Numbered from the stretch's first letter, positions 28,374 through 37,020 are shown. The stretch: 64,000 nt of DNA from Rhizobiaceae bacterium (GCA_017644005.1 JAEPMJ010000005.1:282955-346954); one strand, 5' to 3'. Numbers and translations are program-made. Notes: generated from the sequence alone by a model not told the origin.

Positions 28374-30026
28374 TTAGCGGGCGGCGTGGCGGCCGGCATT
28401 GCGGCCGGAAAAGATGCAGCCGCCGAGGAAGGTGCCTTCCAGCGCGTTGTGACCGTGATAACCGCCGCCGCCGAAGCCCGAGGCTTCGCCCGCCGCGTAG
28501 AGGCCGGGCACCGGTTCGTCTTTCGCATTCAGCACCTGCCCGTCGAGATTGGTGTGGATGCCGCCCAGCGTCTTGCGCGTGAGGACGTTGAGCCGTACCG
28601 CGATCAGCGGGCCGTTTGCCGGATCAAGAATTTTGTGAGGCGCGGCGGTACGGATGAGCTTGTCGCCGAGGTAGTTTCGCGCGCCGCGAATTGCGGTCAC
28701 CTGCGCGTCCTTGGAGAACGGATTGTCGATCTCACGGTCGCGGGCGACGATCTGCGATTCCAGCCGGTCATGGTCGATCAGGCTGCCGCCGGTCAGCTGA
28801 TTCATGCCGGCGACGAGGTCGCGGAGATTGTCGCGGACGACGAAATCCTCGCCCTTTTCCTTGAAGGCCTCGACCGGCGGCGGCGCGCCCGCGCCGCGGC
28901 GGCTCTTCAGCACTTCGGCCCACTTCTTCGACGTGAAGTCGGGGTTCTGCTCGGAGCCCGAAAGCGCGAATTCCTTCTTGATGATCTTCTGGGTGAGCAC
29001 GAACCAGGAATAATCGTGACCGGTCGAAAGGATACGTTTCAGCGTCGACATGGTGTCGAAGCCCGGCAGGCAAGGCGCTTCCAGCCGCTCGCCCAGCGCG
29101 TCGAACCACATCGAGGAGGGGCCGGGCAGGATGCGGATGCCGTGCTCGGGCCAGATCGGATCCCAGTTCTTCACGCCCTCTGTGTAGTGCCACATGCGGT
29201 CGGTGTTGATGATTGCCGCACCTGCCTTTTTCGTGATTCCGATCATGCGGCCATCGACATGGTCCGGCACCCCAGCAACCATGTTCCTCGGCGCGGGTCC
29301 GAGGCGATTTACCGGCCAGTTCTTGCGCACGAGATCGAAATTTCCGCCGATGCCGCCCGAGGCGACGATGACAGCGCCGGCCCTGAATTCGAAATCGCCG
29401 ACAACTTCACGGCCCGATTTCTGGCCGCGCTGCACTGTGGAAGGTTCCAGCTCTTCACCGGCGACGCCGGCGGCAGCTCCCTTAGATTTCAGGATGCGGC
29501 TGACGCGATGTCGGAATTTGAGCGCGATGCGGCCGGCTTTTTCGTGCTCGAGAACGCGCTTTTCGAACGGCTCGACGACGCCCGGGCCGGTGCCCCAGGT
29601 GATGTGGAAACGCGGCACGGAATTGCCGTGGCCGTGCGCCAGCGCGCCGCCGCGTTCCGCCCAGCCGACGACCGGAAACCAGCGCATGCCGAGCGAATGC
29701 AGCCAGGGCCGCATCTCGCCGGCAGCGAAGTCGATATAGGCCTCCGCGACCTTGCGCGGCCATTCGTCCTGCGGGCCGTCGAATTGCGCGGAGCCCAGCC
29801 AGTCCTGCAGGGCGAGTTCGCGGCTGTCTCTTATGCGCAGGCGGCGCTGTTCGGGGCTATCGACGAAAAACAGGCCGCCGAGCGACCAGAAAGCCTGTCC
29901 TCCGAGCGAGTTGGCGCTCTCCTGCTCGACGATGATGACGCGCTTGCCGGCGTCGGCCAGTTCGCACGCCGCGACCAGGCCTGCGAGGCCTGCTCCCACA
30001 ATGATGGCGTCCGCCTGTTCGGCCAT
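28374..30026 (-). CDS. FAD-binding dehydrogenase (KstD-like flavoprotein)
   Basis: A 550-residue flavoprotein of the succinate dehydrogenase/fumarate reductase flavoprotein group. It has the FAD loop IIVGAGLAGLVAACELADAG (about residues 9-28), GGQAFWSLGGLF, and a C-terminal FAD segment GLYAAGEASGFGGGGYHG (about residues 500-520). The overall length and the motif LGGIHTNLDGQVL match the group annotated as FAD-binding dehydrogenase or KstD-like. The substrate is not known; steroid activity cannot be inferred. It is followed by the M20 gene and preceded by the M32 gene, all minus strand. Confidence 0.9.
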   Translation of the reverse strand: MAEQADAIIVGAGLAGLVAACELADAGKRVIIVEQESANSLGGQAFWSLGGLFFVDSPEQRRLRIRDSRELALQDWLGSAQFDGPQDEWPRKVAEAYIDFAAGEMRPWLHSLGMRWFPVVGWAERGGALAHGHGNSVPRFHITWGTGPGVVEPFEKRVLEHEKAGRIALKFRHRVSRILKSKGAAAGVAGEELEPSTVQRGQKSGREVVGDFEFRAGAVIVASGGIGGNFDLVRKNWPVNRLGPAPRNMVAGVPDHVDGRMIGITKKAGAAIINTDRMWHYTEGVKNWDPIWPEHGIRILPGPSSMWFDALGERLEAPCLPGFDTMSTLKRILSTGHDYSWFVLTQKIIKKEFALSGSEQNPDFTSKKWAEVLKSRRGAGAPPPVEAFKEKGEDFVVRDNLRDLVAGMNQLTGGSLIDHDRLESQIVARDREIDNPFSKDAQVTAIRGARNYLGDKLIRTAAPHKILDPANGPLIAVRLNVLTRKTLGGIHTNLDGQVLNAKDEPVPGLYAAGEASGFGGGGYHGHNALEGTFLGGCIFSGRNAGRHAAR

Positions 30027-30094
30027 TTCGCTGCTCCCGGTTCAGGGCACTTTTGAACGGAAAGGACCGCGGAGCAAGGGCCCCGCCTGCTCAG

Positions 30095-30125
30095 CGGCAT
30101 CCTCGGGACAAGCCCGAGGATGCCG
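30095..30125. repeat. Perfect 13-bp hairpin between M32 and FAD dehydrogenase genes
   Basis: CGGCATCCTCGGG and CCCGAGGATGCCG form perfect 13-bp arms around ACAAG. The core CATCCTCGGG-CAAG is a wording common in rhizobial intergenic hairpins. It stands 12 bp after the M32 stop without a T tract, so it may stabilise mRNA ends or attenuate rather than terminate. Confidence 0.7.
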
Positions 30126-30136
30126 GTATGCGCGGA

Positions 30137-31618
30137 CTACCCGTACCGCTCTTCCAGGTGGGCGCGGAAATGGGCGGCGTTGAGCGGCTCGCCGGTGGCG
30201 CGTTCGATCAGCTCCGGCGTTGAGAAGCGTGAGGCCTGCGTCCATACATGTTCGCGGCGCCAGTCATTCAGCACATCGAAGTGACCCTTTTCCATCTGAG
30301 CCTCGACATCCGGGATTTTGCGCGTGATCGCCGCCCACTGCTGCGCGGCGATCATTGCGCCCAGCGTATAGGATGGGAAATAACCGATCGCGCCGGACGG
30401 CCAGTGCACGTCCTGCATGGGGCCGTTGGCGGGGTCATCGATGGTCGAGAGGCCGAGATATTCTGTCATTTTCGCGTCCCAGGCTTCCGGCAGGTCCGAA
30501 ACCTCCAGCGTGCCAGCGATCAGCCCCTGCTCCAGTTCGAAGCGTAGTATTATGTGCAGCGGATAGGTAACCTCGTCGGCGTCGACGCGGATCAGCCCGC
30601 GCTCCACATGATGGACATGCGGCAGGATATCCCGGATCGCCCATTCCTCTCCGAGATGCCGTTCAACCACCGGCAGCGCCCAGCGCCAGAAAGCGGGATT
30701 GCGGCCGATCTGCTTTTCCACGAACAGGCTCTGGCTTTCATGCATCGACATGCCACGCGCCTTGCCAAGCGGCCAGTGTGCCCAGTCGCGCGGCAGACCC
30801 TGTTCGTAAAGGGCGTGGCCGGTTTCGTGCAGTATGCCCATGAGCGAGGACAGAAATTCGGACGTGCGGTAGCGCGTGGTGATACGCACGTCAGTGGGTA
30901 CGCCACCGCAGAAGGGATGATGCGAGACGGCCAGGCTGCCATGGGTCAGGTCGAAACCGACCGCCGCCATCATGGCAAGGCCAAGTTCGCGCTGGTGCTC
31001 TATAGGGTAGCTGCCCGATAGCGGTTTCTTGGGCCGTTTGGCCAGGCGCTCCTCCTGCACCGCCAGCGCTTTGGGCACAAAATCGACCAGGAAGGATTTG
31101 AGCTCGGCGAAGATTGGCGCAATGTCGGCGGCGCGGTTGCCGGGATCGTACTGCTCCATCAACGCGTCATAGGGATCAAGGCCAAAAGCCTCGGCGCGCA
31201 TGGAGGCTTCCTCGCGCGTCATCTCCACCACGCTTTCCAGCGCCGGGGCGAAGCCCGCCCAGTCGTTCTTAGCGCGCAGGTCGCGCCAGAGCTGCTCGCA
31301 GCGCATGCGGGTCTTTGTCTGCCTCTCCACGAAATCGGGCGGCAGGCAGGTCATGCCCGTCCACATGCGACGGAACTCGGCAACGGCCGCCTGCTGGTCG
31401 GCGGAAAGAGCCTCTGCTTCGGCATCCGCGATCCAGTCGCCGACTTCGGGCGCGGTGACCTGGCGGTGATACATGCCGGCAAGCACGGACATGGAATCGG
31501 CCCGCGCATCGCCGCCTCCGACGGGCATCGCGGTTGCTTCATCGACCCCCAGAATGGCGGTGGCATGTTCCAGTGCGTTCAGCCGGCGGCAGAGCGTATC
31601 AAGTTTTTCAAAAGACAT
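30137..31618 (-). CDS. Carboxypeptidase M32 (thermostable carboxypeptidase 1 family)
   Basis: Cytoplasmic metallocarboxypeptidase of 493 residues. The HEXXH zinc motif is in MGILHETGHALYEQGLPRDW (about residues 260-279), followed by the third ligand region MSMHESQSLFVEKQIGR. Further family blocks are EVTYPLHIILRFELE and GYFPSYTLGAMIAAQ. The start MSFEKLDTL at 31618 is chosen over an in-frame start 13 codons upstream because M32 proteins begin with this helical lead. It cleaves C-terminal residues from peptides with broad specificity. Confidence 0.95.
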   Translation of the reverse strand: MSFEKLDTLCRRLNALEHATAILGVDEATAMPVGGGDARADSMSVLAGMYHRQVTAPEVGDWIADAEAEALSADQQAAVAEFRRMWTGMTCLPPDFVERQTKTRMRCEQLWRDLRAKNDWAGFAPALESVVEMTREEASMRAEAFGLDPYDALMEQYDPGNRAADIAPIFAELKSFLVDFVPKALAVQEERLAKRPKKPLSGSYPIEHQRELGLAMMAAVGFDLTHGSLAVSHHPFCGGVPTDVRITTRYRTSEFLSSLMGILHETGHALYEQGLPRDWAHWPLGKARGMSMHESQSLFVEKQIGRNPAFWRWALPVVERHLGEEWAIRDILPHVHHVERGLIRVDADEVTYPLHIILRFELEQGLIAGTLEVSDLPEAWDAKMTEYLGLSTIDDPANGPMQDVHWPSGAIGYFPSYTLGAMIAAQQWAAITRKIPDVEAQMEKGHFDVLNDWRREHVWTQASRFSTPELIERATGEPLNAAHFRAHLEERYG

Positions 31619-31685
31619 GAGGGTCCTCGGGCAATGATCGCCGGCAAGGGACACCAAGACGCGGAAGCACGCAAGGGGTCAGCCT

Positions 31686-33089
31686 TCAGCTCGCCGAAGC
31701 CAGTGCGCGCCGCAGCGTATCATAGGTGCGCGGCTTACCCATCTGGGCAACATTGAAGCGCATGAACGATGCCGCACTCTGCGAGACGCTGAAGACGTTG
31801 CCGGGCGCGAGCACCATGTTTCCGGCGAGCGCGGCGCGCGCGACCGCCGCCGCGTCTCGACCATCCGGCAAAGTGCACCACAGGTAAAAGCCGCCACGCG
31901 GCATGAGCCAGGGTACGATGCCCAATCCCCCGAGTTTTTCCGCCACTTCGACGCGCGTGCGCTCCAGCCGCAGCCGCAGGTTTTCGAGATGCTTGCGGTA
32001 CGTGCCGTCGCTTAGCGTCTGCAGGACGATCTCGGCGCTGACAGGGCTGACGCCGCCGAAGCTGGTTGCGACTTGCAGGTCGATCAGCGCTTCGATCCAG
32101 TCACTGCGCGCGGCGATGTAGCCGCAACGAACGGATGCGGAGAGGGTTTTGGAGAAGCTGCCGATGCGGATCACGGTTGAAAGTCCATCGAGCACGGAAA
32201 GGCGCGGCGACGGGCCCGGCTCGAAATCGGCGAATATGTCGTCTTCCACGATCGTGAGGCCGTGCGCTGCCGCGATGCTCAGAACCCGGTGCGCGATCTG
32301 CGGCGTGAGCGTTGCGCCAGTGGGGTTCTGTAGGGCGGAATTGGTTATGTAGAGTCGCGGCCGGTGTTCGCGCACCGCGCTGGCAAAGCGCTCGACATCC
32401 GGACCTGCGGGCGTGAGCGGGACGCCGACGAGCTTCGCCAGATGGGCGCGCAGAAGAGCCTGAAAATTGAAATAGCAGGGGTCGTCGACCAGCACGGTAT
32501 CGTCTGGCCGCAGGAGGAAGCGGCAGATGAGGTCGATCGCCTGCGTGCCGGAGCCGGTGAGCAGAATGCGATCGGCGCCGACGTCCAGTGCCTCGGCTGC
32601 AAACCGCTTTGCCAGCAGGGCGCGCAGAGCGACCGGGCCGCGCGTGCTGCCGTAATCGGTCAGTGTCGCGCTATTGCTCCGGGCGACCTTGCGCAGGGCG
32701 CGGCGCATCGCGTCGTTCGGCATCCAGTCGGCCGGCAGCCATCCGCAACCCGGCATGGCGGCGGTAGCGCCGGCATCGAGCGACTGGCGCGAGACCCAGT
32801 AGGGGTCCAGTTCGCGGTCGAGCCTAGGACCGATCTCTGCGAGCACCATGGGTGGTGCGGCGGCAGCGACATAGAAGCCGGACCCGCGGCGTGCGCGGAT
32901 GAGACCTTCCGCGGCCAGCCGGTCATAGGCTTCCACCACCGTGGAAGGCGACACCGCGAGTGCCGCCGCACATGCTCGGATCGAGGGCAGGCGGTCACCC
33001 GTAGCAAGCGCCCGGTTGTCGATGCGCGCGCGGATGGCGCCCATCACCTCGTCTGTCCGGGATCGCCGCTGCTTGGAGCTCGCAGTCAT
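31686..33089 (-). CDS. MocR-type GntR regulator with aminotransferase domain
   Basis: A 467-residue MocR/PdxR-type fusion. The N-terminal GntR winged helix (about residues 10-80) has GDRLPSIRACAAALAVSPSTVVEAYDRLAAEGL. The PLP fold type I domain follows, with the PLP Lys in IRIGSFSKTLSASVRCGY (about residues 315-332), DDPCYFNFQ and ITNSALQNPTG. It faces the divergent EamA gene with 100 bp between starts, so it probably controls that transporter and itself through the palindrome at 33108-33129. The open frame upstream of 33089 runs through that palindrome and is not used. Confidence 0.93.
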   Translation of the reverse strand: MTASSKQRRSRTDEVMGAIRARIDNRALATGDRLPSIRACAAALAVSPSTVVEAYDRLAAEGLIRARRGSGFYVAAAAPPMVLAEIGPRLDRELDPYWVSRQSLDAGATAAMPGCGWLPADWMPNDAMRRALRKVARSNSATLTDYGSTRGPVALRALLAKRFAAEALDVGADRILLTGSGTQAIDLICRFLLRPDDTVLVDDPCYFNFQALLRAHLAKLVGVPLTPAGPDVERFASAVREHRPRLYITNSALQNPTGATLTPQIAHRVLSIAAAHGLTIVEDDIFADFEPGPSPRLSVLDGLSTVIRIGSFSKTLSASVRCGYIAARSDWIEALIDLQVATSFGGVSPVSAEIVLQTLSDGTYRKHLENLRLRLERTRVEVAEKLGGLGIVPWLMPRGGFYLWCTLPDGRDAAAVARAALAGNMVLAPGNVFSVSQSAASFMRFNVAQMGKPRTYDTLRRALASAS

Positions 33090-33107
33090 TGTATCGAAAT
33101 CGTACCC

Positions 33108-33129
33108 ATACAATTTTGGATAATTGTAT
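33108..33129. promoter_or_regulatory. Palindrome in the mocR-eamA divergent promoter
   Basis: ATACAATT and AATTGTAT form perfect 8-bp arms around TTGGAT, between the divergent starts at 33089 and 33190. The AT-rich arms stand out in GC-rich DNA. It is the likely operator of the MocR-type protein. Confidence 0.6.
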
Positions 33130-33189
33130 TGAACTGTTCCTGTCGATACCAGCCCAGGGCCGCTACCACGCCTCCAATATGGAGGCTTT

Positions 33190-34050
33190 ATGAACGGAAC
33201 GACCGCAGGCTGGGGCAACGGGCTCCTTGGCGTCATCATCTTCAGTGGTTCGCTGCCAGCGACGCGGGTCGCGGTTGGCGGATTTTCACCGATGTTCCTG
33301 ACATCAGCGCGCGCCGCGATTGCGGCCCTGCTCGGTCTGGCGCTTTTGCTCGCTCTTCGTCAGAGGGCCCCCGGGCGCAAGGACCTTGCGGCCCTCGCGG
33401 TCGTTTCGGCCGGCGTCGTCGTCGGATTTCCGCTGCTGACGGCGCTCGCGCTGCAGCACATCACATCGGCACGGTCGATCGTGTTCATCGGGCTTTTGCC
33501 GCTGTGCACGGCGCTGTTTGGCGTGTTGCGCGGCGGCGAGCGGCCGAAACCGGCATTCTGGCTGTTTTCGACTGTCGGCGGCCTGCTGGTTGCAGGCTTC
33601 GCGCTGGGGCACGGCAGCAGTGGCACATTGCGCGGCGACCTTCTGATGGTTGCGGCTGTTCTATTGTGCGGGCTGGGCTATGCCGAAGGCGCGGTCCTGT
33701 CGCGCCGGCTTGGCGGCTGGCAGGTGATCTCCTGGGCGTTGCTGCTTTCACTGCCCTTGATGGCAGTCGCGGCGTGGCTGACTGCGCCAAGTTCGGTGGC
33801 CGAGGTGCGAACCGAGGCCTGGGCCGGCCTTGCCTATGTTTCGGTATTCAGCATGCTGGTGGGGTTTGTTTTCTGGTATCGCGGGCTGGCGCTCGGCGGC
33901 ATCTCGGGTGTCGGCCAGCTGCAACTTCTTCAACCCTTCTTCGGATTCGCGCTTGCCGGCCTGCTGCTCGGTGAACCCGTCGGCTGGACCATGATCGCGG
34001 TCGCCTGCCTAGTTGCAGTGTGTGTCGCCGGGGCGCGGCGCTTCGCCTGA
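33190..34050 (+). CDS. EamA/DMT-family transporter
   Basis: A 286-residue membrane protein with ten hydrophobic helices in two EamA repeats (about residues 10-135 and 145-280). FSGSLPATRVAVGGFSP near the start and LQPFFGFALAGLLLGEPVGW near the end are typical of the drug/metabolite transporter superfamily. Such proteins export amino acids, nucleosides or other metabolites. The divergent MocR-type regulator suggests an amino compound or vitamin B6-related substrate, which is inference. Confidence 0.92.
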   Translation: MNGTTAGWGNGLLGVIIFSGSLPATRVAVGGFSPMFLTSARAAIAALLGLALLLALRQRAPGRKDLAALAVVSAGVVVGFPLLTALALQHITSARSIVFIGLLPLCTALFGVLRGGERPKPAFWLFSTVGGLLVAGFALGHGSSGTLRGDLLMVAAVLLCGLGYAEGAVLSRRLGGWQVISWALLLSLPLMAVAAWLTAPSSVAEVRTEAWAGLAYVSVFSMLVGFVFWYRGLALGGISGVGQLQLLQPFFGFALAGLLLGEPVGWTMIAVACLVAVCVAGARRFA

Positions 34051-34269
34051 TGCAATGCAAGCTTGCCGTGCCGCCTGAAAGCGGTGTCCTACGCCGAGCG
34101 AACCGCAGAGGAGCGGCAGGCGATGGGCAGCGTGCAGACCGGCATGGTCGCCGCGATTCCACGTCCATACCGTGATCCTCGAGATGGCGCAGTGGGACAC
34201 GCCGCGCGTGCGCTGCGGGTCTGGCGCTGCGCGTTGTGGGCGGGGATGTAGATGGACTTTCCGAAATAT
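34051..34269. other. Non-coding gap after eamA
   Basis: This stretch of about 220 bp between eamA and the toxin-antitoxin operator holds only short, arginine-rich open frames on both strands with no recognisable domain. No terminator hairpin with a T tract is seen. Confidence 0.5.
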
Positions 34270-34290
34270 GCCACTATGTTATGAAGTGGC
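34270..34290. promoter_or_regulatory. Inverted-repeat operator of AbrB/PIN module
   Basis: GCCACT (34270-34275) and AGTGGC (34285-34290) flank 9 bp that contain TATGTT, a plausible -10 hexamer. The repeat lies 20 bp before the antitoxin start, as expected for autoregulation by an AbrB-type antitoxin. Confidence 0.6.
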
Positions 34291-34310
34291 AGTTCTGAAG
34301 GAGATGCCAC

Positions 34311-34574
34311 TTGAATGCACCTACGGATATGGAAAAGAACGACCTCTTCGAAAAGGTGAAGATCGCGGCAAACGGGCGGATGGTGCTGCCGAAGTCCATG
34401 CGCAACGCAGTTGGCATAGAAGGTGAAACCGAACTTGTCCTGACAATCAAGGATGGTCAGATCCAGATATCCACGATTGCCGATCGGATTAGAGAGGCGC
34501 GCCAGATATTCCGCAAGTCGGTCAAACGGCCGTTCAGCTCGGACGATTTCCTTGCCACGCGCGAGCGCGACTGA
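34311..34574 (+). CDS. AbrB/MazE-fold antitoxin
   Basis: An 87-residue protein with a swapped-hairpin AbrB domain: KVKIAANGRMVLPKSMRNAVGI, then ETELVLTIKDGQIQIST. The C-terminal acidic-basic helix (RIREARQIFRKSV and so on) likely binds the toxin. I take the TTG at 34311 because AAGGAG at 34298-34303 is 7 nt away; an ATG at 34329 would have no ribosome site. It is followed by the PIN toxin after 3 bp. Confidence 0.85.
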   Translation: MNAPTDMEKNDLFEKVKIAANGRMVLPKSMRNAVGIEGETELVLTIKDGQIQISTIADRIREARQIFRKSVKRPFSSDDFLATRERD

Positions 34575-34577
34575 CCG

Positions 34578-34958
34578 GTGATCGTGCTGGACAGTTCGGC
34601 TCTGATCGCCTTCTTCAAGGAAGAGCCGGGCTCGGACCTAATAGAAAGCCATATCGCAGAGGCTGCTATTTCGGCCGTCAACGTTCAGGAAGTTGCGAAG
34701 AAGATGATGGATGCCGGCGCCTCGGAAGGCGATGTCAGTGCCGCCATCGACAAGCTTCAGTTGCGGATTTTTCCGCACGACGTCGAAGATGCACTTCTCG
34801 CCGCCTCGCTTTCGGCTGCCACACGGAAGCATGGAAGTGGCCTCGGCGACCGATCCTGCCTGGCGCTGGCCATCAAATTCGGCGTGCCGGCGCTGACAAC
34901 CGACAAGGCCTGGTCGAAACTCAAAATTCCCGGTCTCGACGTCGTGGTCGTGCGGTAG
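34578..34958 (+). CDS. PIN-domain ribonuclease toxin (VapC-like)
   Basis: A 126-residue PIN protein starting at a GTG at 34578. The acidic residues are Asp in VLDSSALIAFF (residue 5), Glu in VNVQEVAKKM (about 39), Asp in GLGDRSCLALA (about 91) and Asp in LTTDKAWSKL (about 109). All four are present, so it should be an active endoribonuclease. It is 3 bp downstream of the AbrB antitoxin, and its stop is 3 bp from the end of the convergent motB-like gene. Confidence 0.9.
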   Translation: MIVLDSSALIAFFKEEPGSDLIESHIAEAAISAVNVQEVAKKMMDAGASEGDVSAAIDKLQLRIFPHDVEDALLAASLSAATRKHGSGLGDRSCLALAIKFGVPALTTDKAWSKLKIPGLDVVVVR

Positions 34959-34961
34959 GGC

Positions 34962-35993
34962 CTACTTCTCCGTAAGCTTCAGTTCGATGCGGCGGTTTCG
35001 GGAACGTGCTTCGTCGGTGTCGGCATTGTCGAGCGGCTGGAACTCGCCAAAGCCGGCGGCGACGAGCCGGTCGGCCGGAACGCCTTCCTCGATCAGATAC
35101 TTCACCACGGAAGTCGCACGGGCGGTGGAAAGCTCCCAGTTGTCGCGGTATCGGCCGGCGCCCGAAAGCGGAATGTTGTCGGTGTGGCCGTCGACGCGCA
35201 GCACCCAGTTGATCTCCGGCGGGATTTCGCGCTGGAGTTCGAGGATCGCGCCGGCGAGCTTGGCCATTTCCTCGCGGCCGGCATCGTTGATGACCTCGGA
35301 GCCCGACGGGAACAGCACCTCCGACTGGAAGACGAAACGGTCGCCGACGATGCGGATGTTCTCCCGGTCCGAGAGGATTTCGCGCAGGCGGCCGAAGAAG
35401 TCGGAGCGGTAGCGGTTGAGCTCCTGCACGCGCTGGGCAAGCGCCACGTTCAGCCGGCGGCCCAGATCCGCGATCTTGGTGTTGGATTCGCGGTCGCGCT
35501 GCTCCGAAACCTCAAGTGCCGCCTCCAGCGCGCCGATCTGTTTGCGCAATGCCGCGATCTGCTGGTTGAGGAGCTCCACCTGGCTAAGCGCACGCTGGCT
35601 GATCTGCTTTTCGTCGTCGAGTTGTTCGGACAACGCACCGATGCGCGCCTCAGCCTGAGCGCCGGCGCCGGCGCCGGCTGACAGCAATTGCTGCAGACGG
35701 CTGCGTTCTGCCTCAACATCCAGAAGCGACGCCGAAAGCGCTGCCAGCTGGTCTTCGGCATCCTGCGTGTTGGAACGTTCGAGCGCCAGAAGCTGGGTCA
35801 GTTCGTTGATCTGCGCATTGAGACGGGTCAGCACCTCGTCGCGCTCGGTGACTTCCTGGCTGAGCAGGAACTGCGCCAGCACGAAGACCGACAGCAGAAA
35901 CATGATTGCCAGAAGCAGGGTCGAGAGGGCGTCGACGAAGCCCGGCCAATAATCGACCCCGCGATTTCCACGCCGTGCACGGGCGAGTGCCAT
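34962..35993 (-). CDS. MotB/OmpA-like peptidoglycan-binding motor subunit
   Basis: A 343-residue inner-membrane protein. A short basic N-terminus precedes one transmembrane helix (about residues 18-40) that carries an Asp (GFVDALSTLLLAIMFL, Asp 21) at the place of the ion-binding Asp of MotB. A long coiled coil (about residues 45-195) follows, then an OmpA/MotB peptidoglycan-binding domain with GHTDNIPL, NWELSTARATSV and EARSRNRRIELKL. It pairs with the MotA/ExbB-like gene upstream with a one-base gap. No flagellar genes are near, so it is a non-flagellar member. The long coiled coil would span much of the periplasm. Confidence 0.88.
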   Translation of the reverse strand: MALARARRGNRGVDYWPGFVDALSTLLLAIMFLLSVFVLAQFLLSQEVTERDEVLTRLNAQINELTQLLALERSNTQDAEDQLAALSASLLDVEAERSRLQQLLSAGAGAGAQAEARIGALSEQLDDEKQISQRALSQVELLNQQIAALRKQIGALEAALEVSEQRDRESNTKIADLGRRLNVALAQRVQELNRYRSDFFGRLREILSDRENIRIVGDRFVFQSEVLFPSGSEVINDAGREEMAKLAGAILELQREIPPEINWVLRVDGHTDNIPLSGAGRYRDNWELSTARATSVVKYLIEEGVPADRLVAAGFGEFQPLDNADTDEARSRNRRIELKLTEK

Positions 35994-35994
35994 G

Positions 35995-37020
35995 CTACTT
36001 CTTCTCCTGCCGGGCCAGCGCGGAGGCTATCTTGTCGAGCGTCTCGCGCAGCGCCCTTTGGTCTTTCGATTGCGCTTCCACCCAGTCGCGCATCATCTGC
36101 TGCTCGGTGCGCATGTTCTTCACGAGCCCGGAAATGCCGTCGGCAAGACTCGCCATCGAGGCAGCAATGCGCGGATTGGACGCGCCACCTTCCTGCATCG
36201 AGCGCAGCCGTTCGGCCAGAGCCCTCATCTCCTCCGATGTTTCGGCCTTGGACGAATCGATCACCGGAATATCGGAATTGAGGTCGGTGACGCTGGAGAG
36301 CCAGTTTTCCAGTTCTGTGTAAAAGCGGTTCTGGGCGCGCCCTGCCTGGAGGTCGAGGAAGCCGAGGATCAGCGAACCGGACAGACCGAAGAGAGACGAT
36401 GAAAACGCCGTGCCCATGCCCGCCAGCGGAGCGCTCAGGCCCGATTTCAGTGCGGCCAGCACATCATTGGTGCTGCCGGAGCCGGGGTCCAGCGTAGCGA
36501 TCGTGTCGCCGATCGAACCGATCGTCTGCAACAAGCCCCAGAACGTGCCGAGCAGCCCCAGGAAAACGAGAAGGCCGATCAGGTAGCGTGAGATGTCTCG
36601 ACTCTCGTCGAGGCGGGTGGCGATGGAATCCAGAATCGAGCGCATGGAACTCGTCGACAGCGCCATTTTCGACGAGCGGCTGAGCAGGGCCCGCATCGGC
36701 GCGAGGAGCACGGGATCGCGACCCTCCGAGCCGGCGCGAAACGAATTCACCCAGCGCACTTCGCGGAACAGTCGTCCGACCTGCATGAACGCAAGCAGCA
36801 CGCCAACGCCGAGAACACCGAGGATGAGGCCGTTGAGGCCGGGATTGGTGTAGAATGCCGAAGCGATCTGCCGGTAGAGAATGGCAGCGACAAATCCGGA
36901 TATCGCCAGAAATATCAGCATGGAAAGCAGGAAGACCTGCGGACTGGAAAGTTTGCGCGGATCGTAATCCGCATCCTCGGCGCCAGCGGCGTCCATTCCC
37001 AGCGATCTAAACAATGCCAT
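35995..37020 (-). CDS. MotA/ExbB-like proton-channel protein
   Basis: A 341-residue membrane protein with two N-terminal helices (about residues 28-55 and 70-90) and a third and fourth in the MotA/ExbB region (LIGLLVFLGLLGTFWGLLQTIG, about 170-191, and GMGTAFSSSLFGLSGSLILGFLDL, about 223-246). The LGLLGTFWG and GLSGSL motifs are the ExbB/TolQ/MotA signature. The C-terminal 80 residues are a helical cytoplasmic tail. It is followed by the MotB-like gene, giving a two-gene ion-driven motor unit. The start MALFRSLG at 37020 fits the family better than the upstream frame. Confidence 0.87.
   Translation of the reverse strand: MALFRSLGMDAAGAEDADYDPRKLSSPQVFLLSMLIFLAISGFVAAILYRQIASAFYTNPGLNGLILGVLGVGVLLAFMQVGRLFREVRWVNSFRAGSEGRDPVLLAPMRALLSRSSKMALSTSSMRSILDSIATRLDESRDISRYLIGLLVFLGLLGTFWGLLQTIGSIGDTIATLDPGSGSTNDVLAALKSGLSAPLAGMGTAFSSSLFGLSGSLILGFLDLQAGRAQNRFYTELENWLSSVTDLNSDIPVIDSSKAETSEEMRALAERLRSMQEGGASNPRIAASMASLADGISGLVKNMRTEQQMMRDWVEAQSKDQRALRETLDKIASALARQEKK

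Noticed and set aside
34063..34251. A 62-codon frame upstream of the AbrB/PIN module
   Set aside because: Arg-rich shadow-like sequence without ribosome site or family similarity.
34962..37020. Reading the MotAB-like pair as a Zorya defence system
   Set aside because: ZorA has a much longer tail and ZorC/D/E genes are required; here the neighbours are suhB and efp. The pair fits a conserved housekeeping motor.
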